A stretch of DNA of 64,000 nucleotides from Stictocephala bisonia (GCA_035578905.1 JAQJVL010000005.1:798347-862346); one strand, 5' to 3'; shown: positions 14,001 to 24,118, counted from the stretch's first letter. The notes: generated by a model from the sequence alone, not told the origin. A program made the numbers and translations.

Positions 14001-17000
14001 CCTTCCATGTGAAGAAAGTAGTTCTGTTCCAGATCGTTTTGCTACAGTGAAATGAGAATTGAAAATCAGTTCCGTTCCAAGCGGAACTTATTTGATGACC
14101 ATCTTGGAAGGGTTGGAAATAGGGCTGTGTGCAAAAAATTGCAACAGAGTTGATCATTATGACCAAAGTCAATTAGGAGGAAAGTTCTTGATGCTTTTCC
14201 CCACTCTCATCATAGGCCAGTAATGATTTCATTGGGATCCAAGTTCCCATAATTCGATCTTTCCCAAGGCCCAGATGGAATTTTAAAAAGAATACTGAGA
14301 GGTAGGGAGGCCTTTACCACCAGGCTTGATGATAGTATCAGTTTAATTCCTCCTACAATAAGCAATTTCGATCATTTTACAAATCTTGTCTTGTGTATCT
14401 CTTAAGCTTACATACTAAGAGGGTACAGAAAGGAGTATACACCAGGATAGAGTAAGAAATCAGATGACCTATACTCTTAATTCAAAGTTAGTTAAAGCTA
14501 GTTAGGTTGCTAGATATTACAAGCTAATTAAACTACATACAAAAATATTTGTACAAGGTACCTATCGTCAAGAATCCCCACACTATGCGAGTGTAGGGTT
14601 TCTTCACAAAATGATGGAAATTTACGGTACCCATATGCATTGCTTGATGGACTTAAAACAGTACAAGTTACATCCCCCTCTGTACTCAGTATTGCGATCT
14701 AATTAGGTTTGTTCATCTGATTGCGCTTGTCTTTGTCCACTCTGAACGATCATTCAGAATGAAAATAAACTTGAGTAATAATCATTTTACAATTATTTCG
14801 TTGTAAAATATGTTATTTAAAATATCGCAGTACTCATTCCCAATGTCACACCAATAAATTCTATTGATTAAAAACATGTTTTTTCTCACTAATTCATCTT
14901 TGTTGGTTATCGAAATAATTCTGAGACTCATGGTACATCGATGTATTGTGACATTTTTATATGCATCGACTAATTGTGTAGATCAAATTAAATAAATTTT
15001 TAGACGCATTGCACAACCCTAAATACAAGCTGGAATTATGGAAAATAACCTTTCAGGAACTTAACAAACAAACAGTAAATCTTATGGTTTTAAGACCTAC
15101 ACCAGATCTTTATGTTGAAACATGAATTTATATTTAGTTTACATTAAAAAAAATCCAAATTCAGTTTATAACTTGAAACCAAAGATCTAGTCTAGGGTTA
15201 AAATACTTCCAAGTAGAGATTGTTAAGATAATCTTTTTTGTTCATCATGTGGGACTAGACCTTAGTTCATTGAGTAGAACTAAGACTTGGTGAGAGTCAT
15301 CTGGGGGTTTTAAAACACTTTTTTAGCATTGTTATTATCACTGGTGATCCACAGGGTTACACTTAAAATAAATCTGAAATAATCCAGGGGATGATTGGAA
15401 AAAAAAGACTTAAGCACTTTTATAACCATATTGAATGATTAACTGAACATTAGACAACTCTCAGTTTACTAAATAGACACAATATAGGCTGTGACTACAC
15501 AAAATAAACTAGTGTTATACATTTGTGAATAGAGCTAAGTGCATCATCAAACTTAGTTACACATATATTTTCCACAGTGCACATGTTATAGAGACCCACT
15601 CCACAAATTGTATTACAAAAATTCTGTTTAAATGATTTACTATTGCAATAAAATGGGTTTGTTCTGTCATTAGGGTACTGTAATTTTATGTGTTGCAGTT
15701 ACGCCAGTTGAAGGAATCAGTGCCTTTTGCCGTTTGTGGTTCTAATACACTTCTGGAAGTACGAGGACGTAAAGTTAGAGGTCGTTTGTACCCATGGGGT
15801 GTTGTTGAAGTGGAGAACCCAGAACATTGTGATTTTATCAAGTTGAGAACTATGCTAATGTAAGTTAATATTCATTTTGTTGTATTTTACTTATAATTTT
15901 TAATTATTAATCCCTTCATTGCTGTGAAGGTATTTACATGTTTGTGATCAGAGTTCTACTGCTGTGCATGTAAGTATAGAGAGATTGCTCTTCAGACTGT
16001 TGGGTAACTTGTACTACATTTTAGCTGCATTTACACAAATCATTAGAACACTAGCCATGGTATTGATTGATGCTTCTTTATAACGATTTATATTGATACT
16101 CAAGGGGTGTGATGTTCCCATCCACAGCAAATCTTTAAAGTTGTACCCTGGGTAGTTATAAATGAGCAACAAATCTGGTAGCTGGACTGTCACAATTTTG
16201 TGATCTCCCAACTATGGCAGCTATTACAAAACATAAAAAAGGCCATTTTCAGGACCAAGCTAATTTTAAATTAATAGGTTCTGTTTTAAACGTAGTACAT
16301 TTTAACACTGAATTGCGAAGAATATTTTAGGATTGCGAAGAATATTGTTAGAAGGAACGGAGGTGGAAGAAGATGGAATGGGAGAGGAGATGATTAATAC
16401 GGAAGACGATGAAAACTTAAGTATAGGAGAATTGGAAAAAGCGGTAAAGGAGATGAAGGATGGAAAGTCACCAGGAGAGGATGAAGTGACGGTGGAGATG
16501 ATTAAAGCGGCAGGACCGATGGGAATGCAATGGTTATACAGAGTGATGAGGGGGATATGGAAAAGTAAGAGGATACCAAAAGACTGGGAAATGGGCATAA
16601 TTGTACCAATTTATAAAAAAGGGAACAAACAGAAGTGTGAGAATTATAGGGGGATAACCCTTTTGTGTCAGAGTATGAAGATCTACGAAAGGTTACTGCT
16701 TCAAAAAATAAAACCAGTACTGGAAGAAACAGGAAGAGAGGAGCAGTGTGGATTTAGAAGAGGTAGGTCAACAGTAGATGCGATTTTTGTGATAAGGCAA
16801 GTGCTGGAAAAGAGATGGGAGTATGGAAAGGATACAGTGATAGCGTTCATAGATTTACAAAAAGCATATGACAAAGTGAAGAGAGAAATGATTTGGGAGA
16901 ATCTGAGAAGAAGAGGGATAAAGGAGGGGATAATTGAAAGGATTAGGAATCTTTATGAAATATGTAAAAGTAAAGTAAGGATAGAAGAAAAATTCACGCA

Positions 17001-17919
17001 ATCCTTTAAAACAGAGAGAGGTGTAAGACAGGGTAGTGTACTATCACCTTTTCTTTTCAATGTGATCATGGATGAAATCATTGCAGGGGTTCAGATGGAC
17101 AGAAGAGATGAGGACTTGAAGGTGGTTGCATATGCAGATGATGTAATGATATGGGAAGAAAGAGAAGAAGAGTTGGAACGAGAGTTGGCGAAATGGGCAG
17201 AAGTGGCAAAGAAGTATGGACTGAAGATGAATGTACAAAAATGTAAGGTAATGAAGGTGGGAAGAATGGATGGAGGAAATGAAGATATATCAATTCAAGG
17301 GAATGTCCTGGAAAGAGTAGAAGATTTCTGTTATTTGGGTAGTACAATAACAAGCAAGGGTACGATGACAAAGGAAATAGGAAAAAGAATTTGGAAAAGT
17401 GGACAGTTTTTCAATCTAGTGAAAAAGATACTATGGAATTGGAATATTGGGAAGGAGGCAAAATTGTTAATGTATAAAATGTATTACCAGCCAATCTTAT
17501 TATATGGAGCGGAGACATGGACATGGAATAAAAGTGACATCAGCAGATTACAAGCAGCGGAGATGAGATTCCTGAGGGGAATAGAGAAGGTTAGTAGAAG
17601 AGACAGAATAAGAAATGAAGTAATCAGAGAGAGGCTGGGAGTAATAACATTACAGGAAACGATGGAAAGAAGGAGGATACAGTGGATGGGTCATGTGAAG
17701 AGGATGGAAGATAACAGAATGCCAAAGATAGCCTTGGAGAAACAAGAGGGAGGAAGGAGACCGAGGGGAAGGCCGAGAGGAAGATGGATAGACCAGGTGT
17801 GGAGGGATGTGGAGAGAAGGGGAATTCGGAGGGTACAGGTGGAGGAGGAGAAGACGTGGAGAGACAGACAGAAGTGGAAGAGGCTGTGTCAGACGACCTG
17901 CGAAAGCGGAAACGTTGAC

Positions 17920-17950
<31 letters not shown>

Positions 17951-20900
17951 AGGACCTGGAAGCTATATCCTAACCCATCAAAAACCGAAGTAGCCTGCTA
18001 CCACCTAAGTAACAGTAGCTAATTAAAAACTGAACATCTTTCTAAATGGTGTAAAATGCCATCATAATGATCATCTACAGTACCTAGGGGTAACGTTAAA
18101 TTGATCGCGGACGTTTAAAAGCCATCTTCAAAAAACAGCAGCTAAAATCAAAGCTCTGCAGTCAGCAATAGTAAGGTTTTAATCTGTTGGGAGAAGAATT
18201 GAAAATCTGATACTTTTTGGAGGACAAAGTTAAGATAAAGTTCAATTGGATGGTCAGGAGGTAATGGTGGAGGGTCAAAATTGGAAGAAGGCTTGAAGTG
18301 AGCTAAGCAGGTTTCTGGCAAATAACCAGGATTAGGGTTGAAGGCGTTGTTCTCAAAAAAGCATCTTTAACTTAAGTTTATGGCCAAAGGAAAATATATC
18401 AGAAACTAAAGAAAACTGGTCTAGGTGAGAAGTAGAAATGAAAGTAAGACCTTTGGACAAAGTGTTCAGTTCGCTTTCAGAGGGGGTTTGGATTGACTGA
18501 ATGTAGAGATCCTGTTGGCTAGTTGCTTATCATTTTTAGGATTTATTTTATATTGAAGGACTTAAAAGGTGTCATATTTAATAATAATAGCTTTTATTAA
18601 GTTGATTTACACCACTTTCCTTAACCAGCAATAGTCAATAGAATCATAGTGTCCTATCTGTGTATGGCATCCTTTTTTATTATAGTTTGCCAACTAGAGG
18701 CATTTATATGCAATAACTTAAATAATTTCTTCTTAAATACTTCCACTGCTAATTTGTTGCTATGGTCATTTAGCTTTTGCAATGTGTTTTCCATCATCAT
18801 ACGTTTTAGAATAATTTCATTTCCTTAAAATATTGAAATAGAATGTATATAAACAGGAACATAATAAAAAGAAAATGCTGTGATATGAAGTAAATAAGTA
18901 ATTAAATCATAATCCAGTTCTTAGTGAGCTTTACCAATTTAAATAAAGCTAAATTTAAAGAATTCTATAGCCTCCAGAAGTGAATAGACAATAAAATAGA
19001 GGTTAAAATACTTAGAAAATACATTTTCCGGTGACAACTGTGTCAAGGTACTATCTATAATATTTACAAGATAACCAGACGTTTCACCTATACTTCAGTG
19101 GTGTCAGAGAAACCACTGAGGATGCCACATCACAATATGGGTGAAACCGGGTTATCTTGTAAATATTGTATATAGTACCTAGACACAGTTGTCACCGAAA
19201 ATTGTAGATTCTGTTTATGACACCAGCCGATTAAGCCAAAGTTCTTAGGTTAAAATACCTGTTTGCGTCAAGCACTTTCTTTTTAATCCAGATCGATTAC
19301 TCATGTTTCGAGGTGATAACCTCATCATCAGATCCTTTAGAAGTTAAGTTGAAAGATGTTACATGAAGTCGATGGTAAACATCTTGTCAGTAATCAATAA
19401 ACACACGCACAAACATGAAAGAAAAACATTTTAAACACATTTAAAATACATTTAAAATTCGAGCTGTAGGCCTACAATAAAGTGTCACTGCCACGGGCAT
19501 GTACAGGACTGTCGGGCATGTAATCACCTCAAAACTCAAGTAATCCATCTGGATTAAAAAGGAAGTGCTTGACGCAAACAGGTATTTTAACCTCCATTTT
19601 AAACTAAATTAATTTTCATTTCCTAATAACTTATTTGGTATAGTATATATTCTGTAGTAATGTATCTTATCAGTTATTCCTTTAAAGGAAGTTTAAGGTT
19701 CATAAAAATGTGAATTCTATGTAAGGTTCAATTTACAATTTAAAATTCATAATTCGTGCAAAGACCACTTTTTATTAATTTCGTAGAAAGAATATCTTAT
19801 AAGGAACAATAATATAGGATACTTCATAAGTAACATTAACTGATAGTAAATGAAAACAAATACTTGCGCACTCGCACTCGCACACACTCACACGCACACT
19901 CACACGCCCGCACGCGCACACGCACACGCGGTGTGCCTGAACATTTTAATTAAATTCCGAACATAATAATTCTCCTGTTTTAATCTTAAACAGATAACAA
20001 CAGTTTTTTGTCATACATATTCTTAACCCCTCCCCACATGATATCTTTGCCTTTATGTGGTAGTGGAGCTTGCGTGCTTTGACAAACTTGAGCACTGTGA
20101 CGGCGCTAGCTTAGCTACTGGAATGCCTTGCCAGACGTATTTTTTGAGGTAAGAGCCAGACTTAAAGAGATGTCCTGGTCCTCGAGGTTGGGGGTTGAGC
20201 AAGCTTAGGGTTGACTACCCTAATGTAAAAAAATTTTTGAAATTAAAAATAGTTACAAATCACCAACAAGCTCTCAGAGAGGCTGAACCATATGGAAAAT
20301 GGCCTAAACTGTGTAATAAGAACTTGAAGTTTGGAATATGAAACATTTCTTACTAGCTGTGCAAGGCGCAGTTTATGTTGTTTGCAATTAATTGGAATGG
20401 AATTGGAATTGTAATAAGAGTGTAGTTGCCCTCCAAGAGGCAAGGTTTAGTCAATACTGAAAATTACTCTGTGTACTAAACTGGAAGAGAGGATGTTTAA
20501 TAATTTTTTTCATTTAACATGTTTTTTATGTTTAACACATATATATAATTGTTTTTTAAATAAAAATTTGTTCTGCCCGAAAAATACACTTATTACTTAG
20601 GCCTAAATAACCTTATCCTAATTGTCTATTTACTCAGAAAAAATTCATAATTTGTGTTAAATTTTGGTGCATGGCTTCCGGCGAGAATAAAAGTGAATTC
20701 GGTTTTTTGTGGTTAATAGTTGGTGTTTATAATGATCGTGTAATGGCCGCTAATTCACCGCAAAAGTATTTTTGTCGTTATATCTTAAGAAATAATTATT
20801 ATGGAGAAAAATAGTTTTCAATTTTGTATCAGTGCATAAAACACGTCAAATTAAAAAAAAGTATTATAATATAATTTTAATTAACGGAAATATGTCAAAT

Positions 20901-23714
20901 ATACTAAAAGTAGTGACATTGGTTTTTATAATTTTTTTGTAAAATTCTTTATTTCCACAGAATAAAAAGCATACCTCGTGAAAATATAGCCAATTCTTGC
21001 CCCTTTTCAGGCAACATGTTTCTAATTTTGTCAGGTGACAAGAAAATGCATAATAACCAAAGAAATGTATTAGAAATATTTATTAAATTTGAGGCTGTGA
21101 ACAAAGGGCTATGCTGTATGAAAATACAGACCAATGTTTTATTAGTTGTTGGTCCCAAATAAAGCTTTATTACATTAGTTAGCTGTCATAGCTGTGAGAT
21201 CAAAATGTATGTTCCAGCTACTAAAATTGTATGTTTAGCACCACGGTGGTTTACAAACAGCGAGGTTTAAAACTATCACTTAAATTTAGCAATAGTATCA
21301 ATAATTTTTAATTGGTTTATGATAAAACTGCTAAATCTATAAGTAATAATAACTATTTTAGTTGATGTAATTAATATCTATCATATAATATAATGATGTA
21401 TATGATCATGGTTCACTTATATAATATCTGAACCATGACAAAATATTAATCATGATGAACTGGGGGTTTTAGAACTCACATGCAGGACCTGCAAGAAGTT
21501 ACCCATGATGTTCATTATGAGAACTATAGATCAGAAAGGTTAGCCAAAGGAGCAGCGCCTGTACCAAAAAGAACTACGTAAGTGTTTAAATTTGCATTAC
21601 TTGTGTAGATAAGTTAAAATGATGATATACTAAGGCTTCATGTCTTACATGTGATTTCATCATTTAATCAACATTGAGACAAATATATACTTATTTCATA
21701 ATTACAAAACAAATGCAACAGTTAATTACCATTTCATTCTAGTGCTGTTGCTACAGCATTATGATCGGCAGTTCATGCATGTGCTCTCATGCATTTTTAT
21801 CTTTATTAATTTGTATCCTTAGTTTTCACCATTTCTTAGGCACTGTTTGCAACTAATGTCAACTGTAAAGAAAATAAGTTCTATTGAAGAAAAAAACAGC
21901 TATACAAGTTTTTTGCATCGTCATCTCATTCACAGTGTAAGTGATACATAGATTCTGAATTGAATAGTTTTCCTCAATATCTCCGTTATTTTAAAAAATG
22001 ATGACTAAAGTTGTTCTAAATTTGATTACCTACAACTTTAGTTATTATAATTTTTGTAGTATGATCCATATTTTACGAGTTAGGAGCATAAAACACCTAG
22101 GTATTTGTGTACCTGGGTATAAGTTATTCCCTAGGTACCTGAATAATATATACCCATATTACGAGTTTTGCTGCAGGTATTTCTGTACCTGAGTATTATT
22201 AGTTATGCTCTAGATATTTCTGTATCTGGTTATTACGAATTTTGCCTTAGGTATTTTTCTATCCGGATATTATAATTTATCACCTAGGTATTTCTGTACC
22301 TGGATATTATAAGTTTTGCCCTAGGTATTTTTGTACCTGGGAATTACGAGTTTTGCCCTAGGTATTTCTGTACCTGGATATTATGAGTTATCCCCTAGGT
22401 ATTTTTGTACCTGGGAATTATGAGTTTTGCCCTAGGTATTTTTGTACCTGGGAATTACGAGTTTTGCCCTAGGTATTTTTGTACCTGGGAATTACGAGTT
22501 TTGCCCTAGGTATTTCTGTACCTGGATATTATGAGTTATCCCCTAGGTTTTTTATACCTGGGAATTACGAGTTTTGCCCTAGGTTTTTTTCTATCCGGAT
22601 ATTATGAGTTATCCCCTAGGTATTTTTGTACCTGGGAATTACGAGTTTTGCCCTAGGTATTTTTGTACCTGGGAATTACGAGTTTTGCCCTAGGTATTTC
22701 TGTACCTGGATATTATGAGTTATCCCCTAGGTATTTTTGTACCTGGGAATTACGAGTTTTGCCCTAGGTATTTTTCTATCCGGATATTATGAGTTATCCC
22801 CTAGGTATTTCTGTACCTGGGTATAATGAGTTTTGCCCATAGGGATGGCAATAATATAATAATATATCGTGAATATTGATAATTATGTTTCGATATATCA
22901 ATATATTAGTATCGATATTTTCTTTCGATAAGATCAATATTTTGGTCTGATATATTATATCACTAAATATTGATGTTATTCTCTCTCCTCAAAATCATCA
23001 TGATTTGAAAAACAACACATTTAAATTGCCTCTTATACATAGAAAACATGCATTGAAATAATAAAGTAACTTTATTTAGTTTTTTAAAGTGAGGTTATTG
23101 CACTAAAATGTAGTTTATTGTAGACCAGTGGGTAGAAGAGGTAAATAAAGTTGTGTGTGTTGGCAACGCTGACTCTAAGATGCCTAGCCAGTTGTCTTAC
23201 AAACCATTATTACATATTCTTCTATAACTAACATAATAATTAAAGGCATGATTATTCTTATTTCGAATCTTTTTTTTCATTTACCCCCACAGACCACAAC
23301 TTGCTTCTTGTAGATAAATGTATTAAATTTTTACTTTCAGCTGGCAATTCTAAATAGTGACAGTAAAACATGAGTGGATTTTTTGGTCATGACATAAGAG
23401 TAGTGCATAATTTTAAACAGATTATCATTAAATTCCATAGATTGTGTCCCTGTTCTAAATTTCACTTGCAATGATCTTCAACAACTTTTTATCAAGAGGA
23501 ACACTCCTGTATAGAATATTTAGTTCCTATTATTCTGTCTGTTGTAATTTATAAAGATATTTCTAATTAGATTTCTATATTTTTAATGTCCAGATCCTTA
23601 CCTGATCATGAAAAAAGTGATGACAAAGATAGAATATTGCAAGAAAAAGAAGCAGAGTTACGAAAAATGAAGGAAGCATTAGCAAAAATGCAAGCACAAA
23701 TGCAAGTCAAGTAA
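2012..23714 (+). CDS. Sep1: Septin (SEPT2/Drosophila Sep1 type), seven 3' exons, 5' partial
   Basis: Filament-forming GTPase of the septin cytoskeleton, which acts at the cell cortex and cleavage furrow. Exons are 2012-2135, 2250-2384, 5313-5430, 9210-9296, 15699-15859, 21473-21577 and 23594-23714 (stop TAA 23712). All junctions are GT-AG and keep frame, giving about 282 residues. Visible in order: the G3 motif DTPGYGD, the septin segment [17 protein letters not shown], the G4 motif AKAD, the acidic stretch DSDEDEDY, and the septin-unique region with [16 protein letters not shown] and [13 protein letters not shown] short C-terminal coiled coil follows, containing [20 protein letters not shown]. 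That tail is typical of the SEPT2 group rather than SEPT7/peanut. The P-loop and start codon lie upstream of the window. Introns reach about 6 kb and are filled with transposons. Family assignment is secure; the exact paralogue is likely but not proven. Confidence 0.95.
2545..2625 (-). repeat. Short LINE-like 3' tail in septin intron
   Basis: On the minus strand the sequence ends AATAAACTATTCTATTTTA, the type of short 3' tail seen on the CR1/jockey-like copies elsewhere in this window. Only about 80 bases are recognisable. Confidence 0.3.
4039..5081. mobile_element. TTAA-flanked piggyBac-like MITE, 1035 bp
   Basis: The element at 4043-5077 has perfect 15-bp terminal inverted repeats CCCTCCAAGTGATAT and is flanked by TTAA on both sides (4039-4042 and 5078-5081), as expected for piggyBac-type insertion. 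Just inside the left end are two 17-bp palindromes, CGGCTCGGTCCGAGCCG (4058-4074) and CGGCTCGCTCCGAGCCG (4100-4116). A 30-codon basic ORF (4410-4502) may be the remnant of a transposase N-terminus. No full transposase is present, so the element is non-autonomous. Confidence 0.85.
4410..4502 (+). CDS. 30-aa basic peptide inside the TTAA MITE
   Basis: Encodes a short peptide with the run [12 protein letters not shown] and the acidic end AESDSE, then TAA. The basic-then-acidic make-up could be the start of a piggyBac transposase that was deleted internally. It is too short to assign alone. Confidence 0.3.
   Translation: MSQLSRLNHFRRPKGTKKRKTPAVAESDSE
6018..6221 (+). pseudogene. hAT/ZMYM1-like transposase fragment (C-terminal part)
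   Basis: Encodes [20 protein letters not shown] and then [19 protein letters not shown]. This resembles the FGFLYNL...L..M and DID...LYEEI motifs near the C-terminus of ZMYM1/DUF4371 hAT-derived proteins. Only about 65 codons remain. The fragment sits in a septin intron and runs on the opposite strand to the N-terminal-like piece next to it, so the copy is rearranged. Confidence 0.5.
6229..6519 (-). pseudogene. hAT/ZMYM1-like fragment (N-terminal part)
   Basis: The minus-strand frame contains [20 protein letters not shown] and then LAKYFT. This resembles the conserved 'SGAxKRKxxxx...L..FF' start of ZMYM1-like hAT proteins. It is tail-to-tail with the plus-strand fragment at 6018-6221, which fits an internally deleted and inverted copy. 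Not a functional gene. Confidence 0.45.
7320..7375. repeat. Near-perfect 23-bp-stem hairpin
   Basis: Arm 7320-7342 (GCGGCTCGAATTTAATATAG...) pairs with 7353-7375 at 22 of 23 positions around a 10-base loop. It may be a MITE relic or a small-RNA precursor; nothing else in the flanks decides. Confidence 0.6.
7455..7864. mobile_element. Inverted-repeat MITE, about 410 bp
   Basis: The left end starts GCAGAGGCTGTCGGCAATG; the right end, reversed, reads GCAGAGGCTGTTGGCCATG. Similarity continues for about 50 bases with a few mismatches and a small gap. There is no coding capacity and no clear target duplication, so the superfamily is undecided. Confidence 0.6.
7908..8205 (+). repeat. Two related tRNA-like repeat copies
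   Basis: Two stretches (about 7908-7990 and 8085-8205) share CGCGCTTCTAACCGA and a downstream GGTC-TGGACTGCAGGG / GGTC...CGCAGGG block ending in CTCG(C)(C)CGGCCC. The pattern suggests degraded tRNA-headed SINE or local duplicate copies. Neither folds clearly into a working tRNA. Confidence 0.35.
8220..9200. other. Septin intron, no feature seen
   Basis: AT-rich intronic sequence up to the exon at 9210. No coding frame, inverted ends or recognised repeat motif found by eye. Confidence 0.4.
9595..13165. mobile_element. Non-autonomous hAT element with perfect 8-bp target duplication
   Basis: The element spans 9603-13157 (3555 bp), starts CAGGGCCG and ends GGCCCTG, and is flanked by GTTGCAAC at 9595-9602 and 13158-13165. 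An 8-bp duplication with CAGGG-type ends is the hAT hallmark. Subterminal regions are rich in GGCCCC and GGGGC. No transposase motifs are found inside; the longest frames (10088-10279 minus, 12770-13033 plus) have no family signature. An internal inverted pair, GACAGTTGCGCCC (10111-10123 and 11273-11285), may mark a nested repeat. It lies in a septin intron. Confidence 0.85.
13780..14160. repeat. Locally duplicated AT-rich repeat
   Basis: Blocks such as GAGACGAGAACTGAAAATA (near 13978) and GAAATGAGAATTGAAAATC (near 14050), each followed by TTCCNTTCCA-like sequence, indicate a worn duplication of about 70 bases. Similar AGTTCC/GTTCC words flank the hAT insertion at 9540-9600. No coding capacity. 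Confidence 0.35.
14165..14520 (+). mobile_element. LINE family A fragment, copy 1
   Basis: Collinear with 45035-45370 of the larger family A copy. Shared blocks include GATGCTTTTC-CCACTCTC, CATAGGCCAGT, CCTTTACCACCAGG and AGAGGGTACA-GAAAGGAGTATA. It corresponds to the linker between the endonuclease and RT domains. Decayed, with no open frame. Confidence 0.7.
15880..16310. other. Septin intron between exon 15699-15859 and LINE cluster
   Basis: AT-rich intronic sequence with no recognised element. A minus-strand frame at 16014-16211 has no family motif and is judged chance. Confidence 0.4.
16332..17945 (+). mobile_element. RTE-type LINE, 5' truncated, with intact RT frame
   Basis: The open frame at 16333-17922 (529 codons) covers nearly the whole reverse transcriptase. 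RT motifs in order: [48 protein letters not shown] (Asp near residue 174), [14 protein letters not shown] and AYADDV (Tyr 267). The C-terminal domain contains [19 protein letters not shown] and GRPRGRW. The endonuclease half is missing. The stop codon is the first unit of a (TGA)9 tail, the kind of short tandem 3' end seen in RTE elements. An 8-bp duplication ATTTTAGG flanks it (16324-16331 and 17946-17953). RTE is the best fit; a related clade is possible. It lies inside family A sequence in a septin intron. Confidence 0.85.
16333..17922 (+). CDS. Reverse transcriptase ORF of the RTE-type LINE (partial ORF2)
   Basis: Encodes a 529-residue RT polyprotein fragment with the catalytic aspartates AFID and YADD present and no internal stop, so this insertion is comparatively young. 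The first Met is probably not the true start, because the endonuclease domain expected upstream is absent. Codon usage is strongly purine-rich on the coding strand, unlike the surrounding intron. Such enzymes copy element RNA onto nicked chromosomal DNA. Confidence 0.8.
17946..18160 (+). mobile_element. LINE family A fragment, copy 2 (3' of RTE insertion)
   Basis: Matches 46447-46665 of the family A copy nearly base for base: TGGAAGCTA-ATCCTAACCCA, GAACATCTTTCTAAATGG, CATCATAATGATCATCT and TTCAAAAAACAGCAG. The matching GAAGAATATTTTAG precedes the RTE at 16318-16330, so the RTE landed within a family A copy. Confidence 0.75.
18185..18505 (-). mobile_element. Penelope-like retroelement fragment
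   Basis: The minus strand reads [20 protein letters not shown], then [18 protein letters not shown]. After one frameshift it continues with [19 protein letters not shown] and [15 protein letters not shown]. The 'LSKGLxFxPT...D...L..DL..F.R.LRLK..F' layout is typical of the region N-terminal to the RT in Penelope-like elements. About 105 codons are visible. Assignment is by motif memory only. Confidence 0.55.
19000..19258. mobile_element. Small foldback MITE flanked by 12-bp direct repeats
   Basis: The core 19029-19197 is an imperfect palindrome: the ends CGGTGACAACTGTGTC pair, and pairing continues through TATTTACAAGATAACC and GTTTCACC towards the centre. The 12-bp AGGTTAAAATAC stands at 19000-19011 and again at 19247-19258, a possible target duplication. 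No coding capacity. Confidence 0.6.
19248..19592. mobile_element. MITE with about 70-bp terminal inverted repeats
   Basis: Left GGTTAAAATACCTGTTTGCG and right CGCAAACAGGTATTTTAACC are exact complements. The match continues, with few mismatches, through GTCAAGCACTTTC and TTTTTAATCCAGAT. 345 bp, non-coding. Its left end overlaps the direct repeat flanking the neighbouring MITE, which suggests nested insertion. Confidence 0.75.
19860..19935. repeat. (CA)n/(CG)n simple repeat
   Basis: Imperfect CACACTCACACGCACAC-type microsatellite, locally GC-rich, in a septin intron. Confidence 0.8.
20020..20240 (+). mobile_element. RTE-like LINE 5' region fragment
   Basis: GTCCTGGTCCTCGAGGTTGG, then GGTTGAGC and GGGTTGACTACCCTAATGTAAAAAA, resembles the leader found ahead of many insect RTE-type ORFs ('...CTCGAGGTTGGGGGTTG...CAACCCT...GTAAAAAA'). 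No RT is attached. By pattern recall only. Confidence 0.4.
20245..21470. other. Septin intron, nothing recognised
   Basis: AT-rich sequence before the exon at 21473. Short frames on both strands carry no family motif. Confidence 0.4.
22096..22838. repeat. 37-bp minisatellite, about 20 copies
   Basis: Tandem units of about 37 bp built around CCTAGGTATTTTTGTACCTG followed by GGAATTACGAGTTTTGC or GATATTATGAGTTATCC. Two main unit types are interspersed. Each unit contains CCTAGGTA and TACCTGG, a near-palindrome able to form a small hairpin. It lies in the last septin intron (21578-23593). Confidence 0.9.
22843..22990. repeat. AT-rich transposon-like end with ATATCGATATT motifs
   Basis: TAGGGATGGCAATAAT is followed by clustered ATATATCG, ATCGATATT and GATATATCAATAT words, the look of one end of a hAT-like repeat. 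No matching opposite end was found in the intron. Confidence 0.3.
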
Positions 23715-24112
23715 TAGTTATACATTAAACTATGTGAACCAGAACATTTATATGATTATATTTTTAAGATGGCATGTGCTTTATTATATATAAAAATTTT
23801 AAAGATATTTTATAAGCACATTGATGATCTGACGTGTTGCATTTTATAATGAATTAGACTGTTGTTTTAATCATAGATCTTAGAATATGTAAGAGTAATC
23901 AGATAGTTTAGCCATTAAATAAGAAGCTATCTGTAGGTATTTTATAATTTTTATTTTTGTATTTAAAATATTCCTGACTGTTGAATGAGCAGTGAGTTAA
24001 GAATGCATTTCTGCAATGAGTTATAAAATGAATGGAATTTGCCTTAAAATATTTGTATTACAGAATTAATTAGTCTAATGTTTATGTTTAGATCTTAAAG
24101 TTGATTCCAGAA

Positions 24113-24118
24113 AATAAA
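24113..24118 (+). promoter_or_regulatory. Candidate septin poly(A) signal
   Basis: AATAAA lies about 400 bases after the septin stop codon in unique-looking AT-rich sequence. It would end a 3' UTR of roughly 0.4 kb. Several weaker AT-rich alternatives exist. Confidence 0.4.

Noticed and set aside
14120..15020. hAT element bounded by TAGGGCTGTGTGCAA and TTGCACAACCCTA
   Set aside because: Ends resemble each other inverted, but no 8-bp duplication is visible and the interior holds unrelated LINE sequence.
22096..22838. CRISPR-like look of regular repeats
   Set aside because: Directly tandem units without unique spacers, in an intron of a eukaryotic gene.
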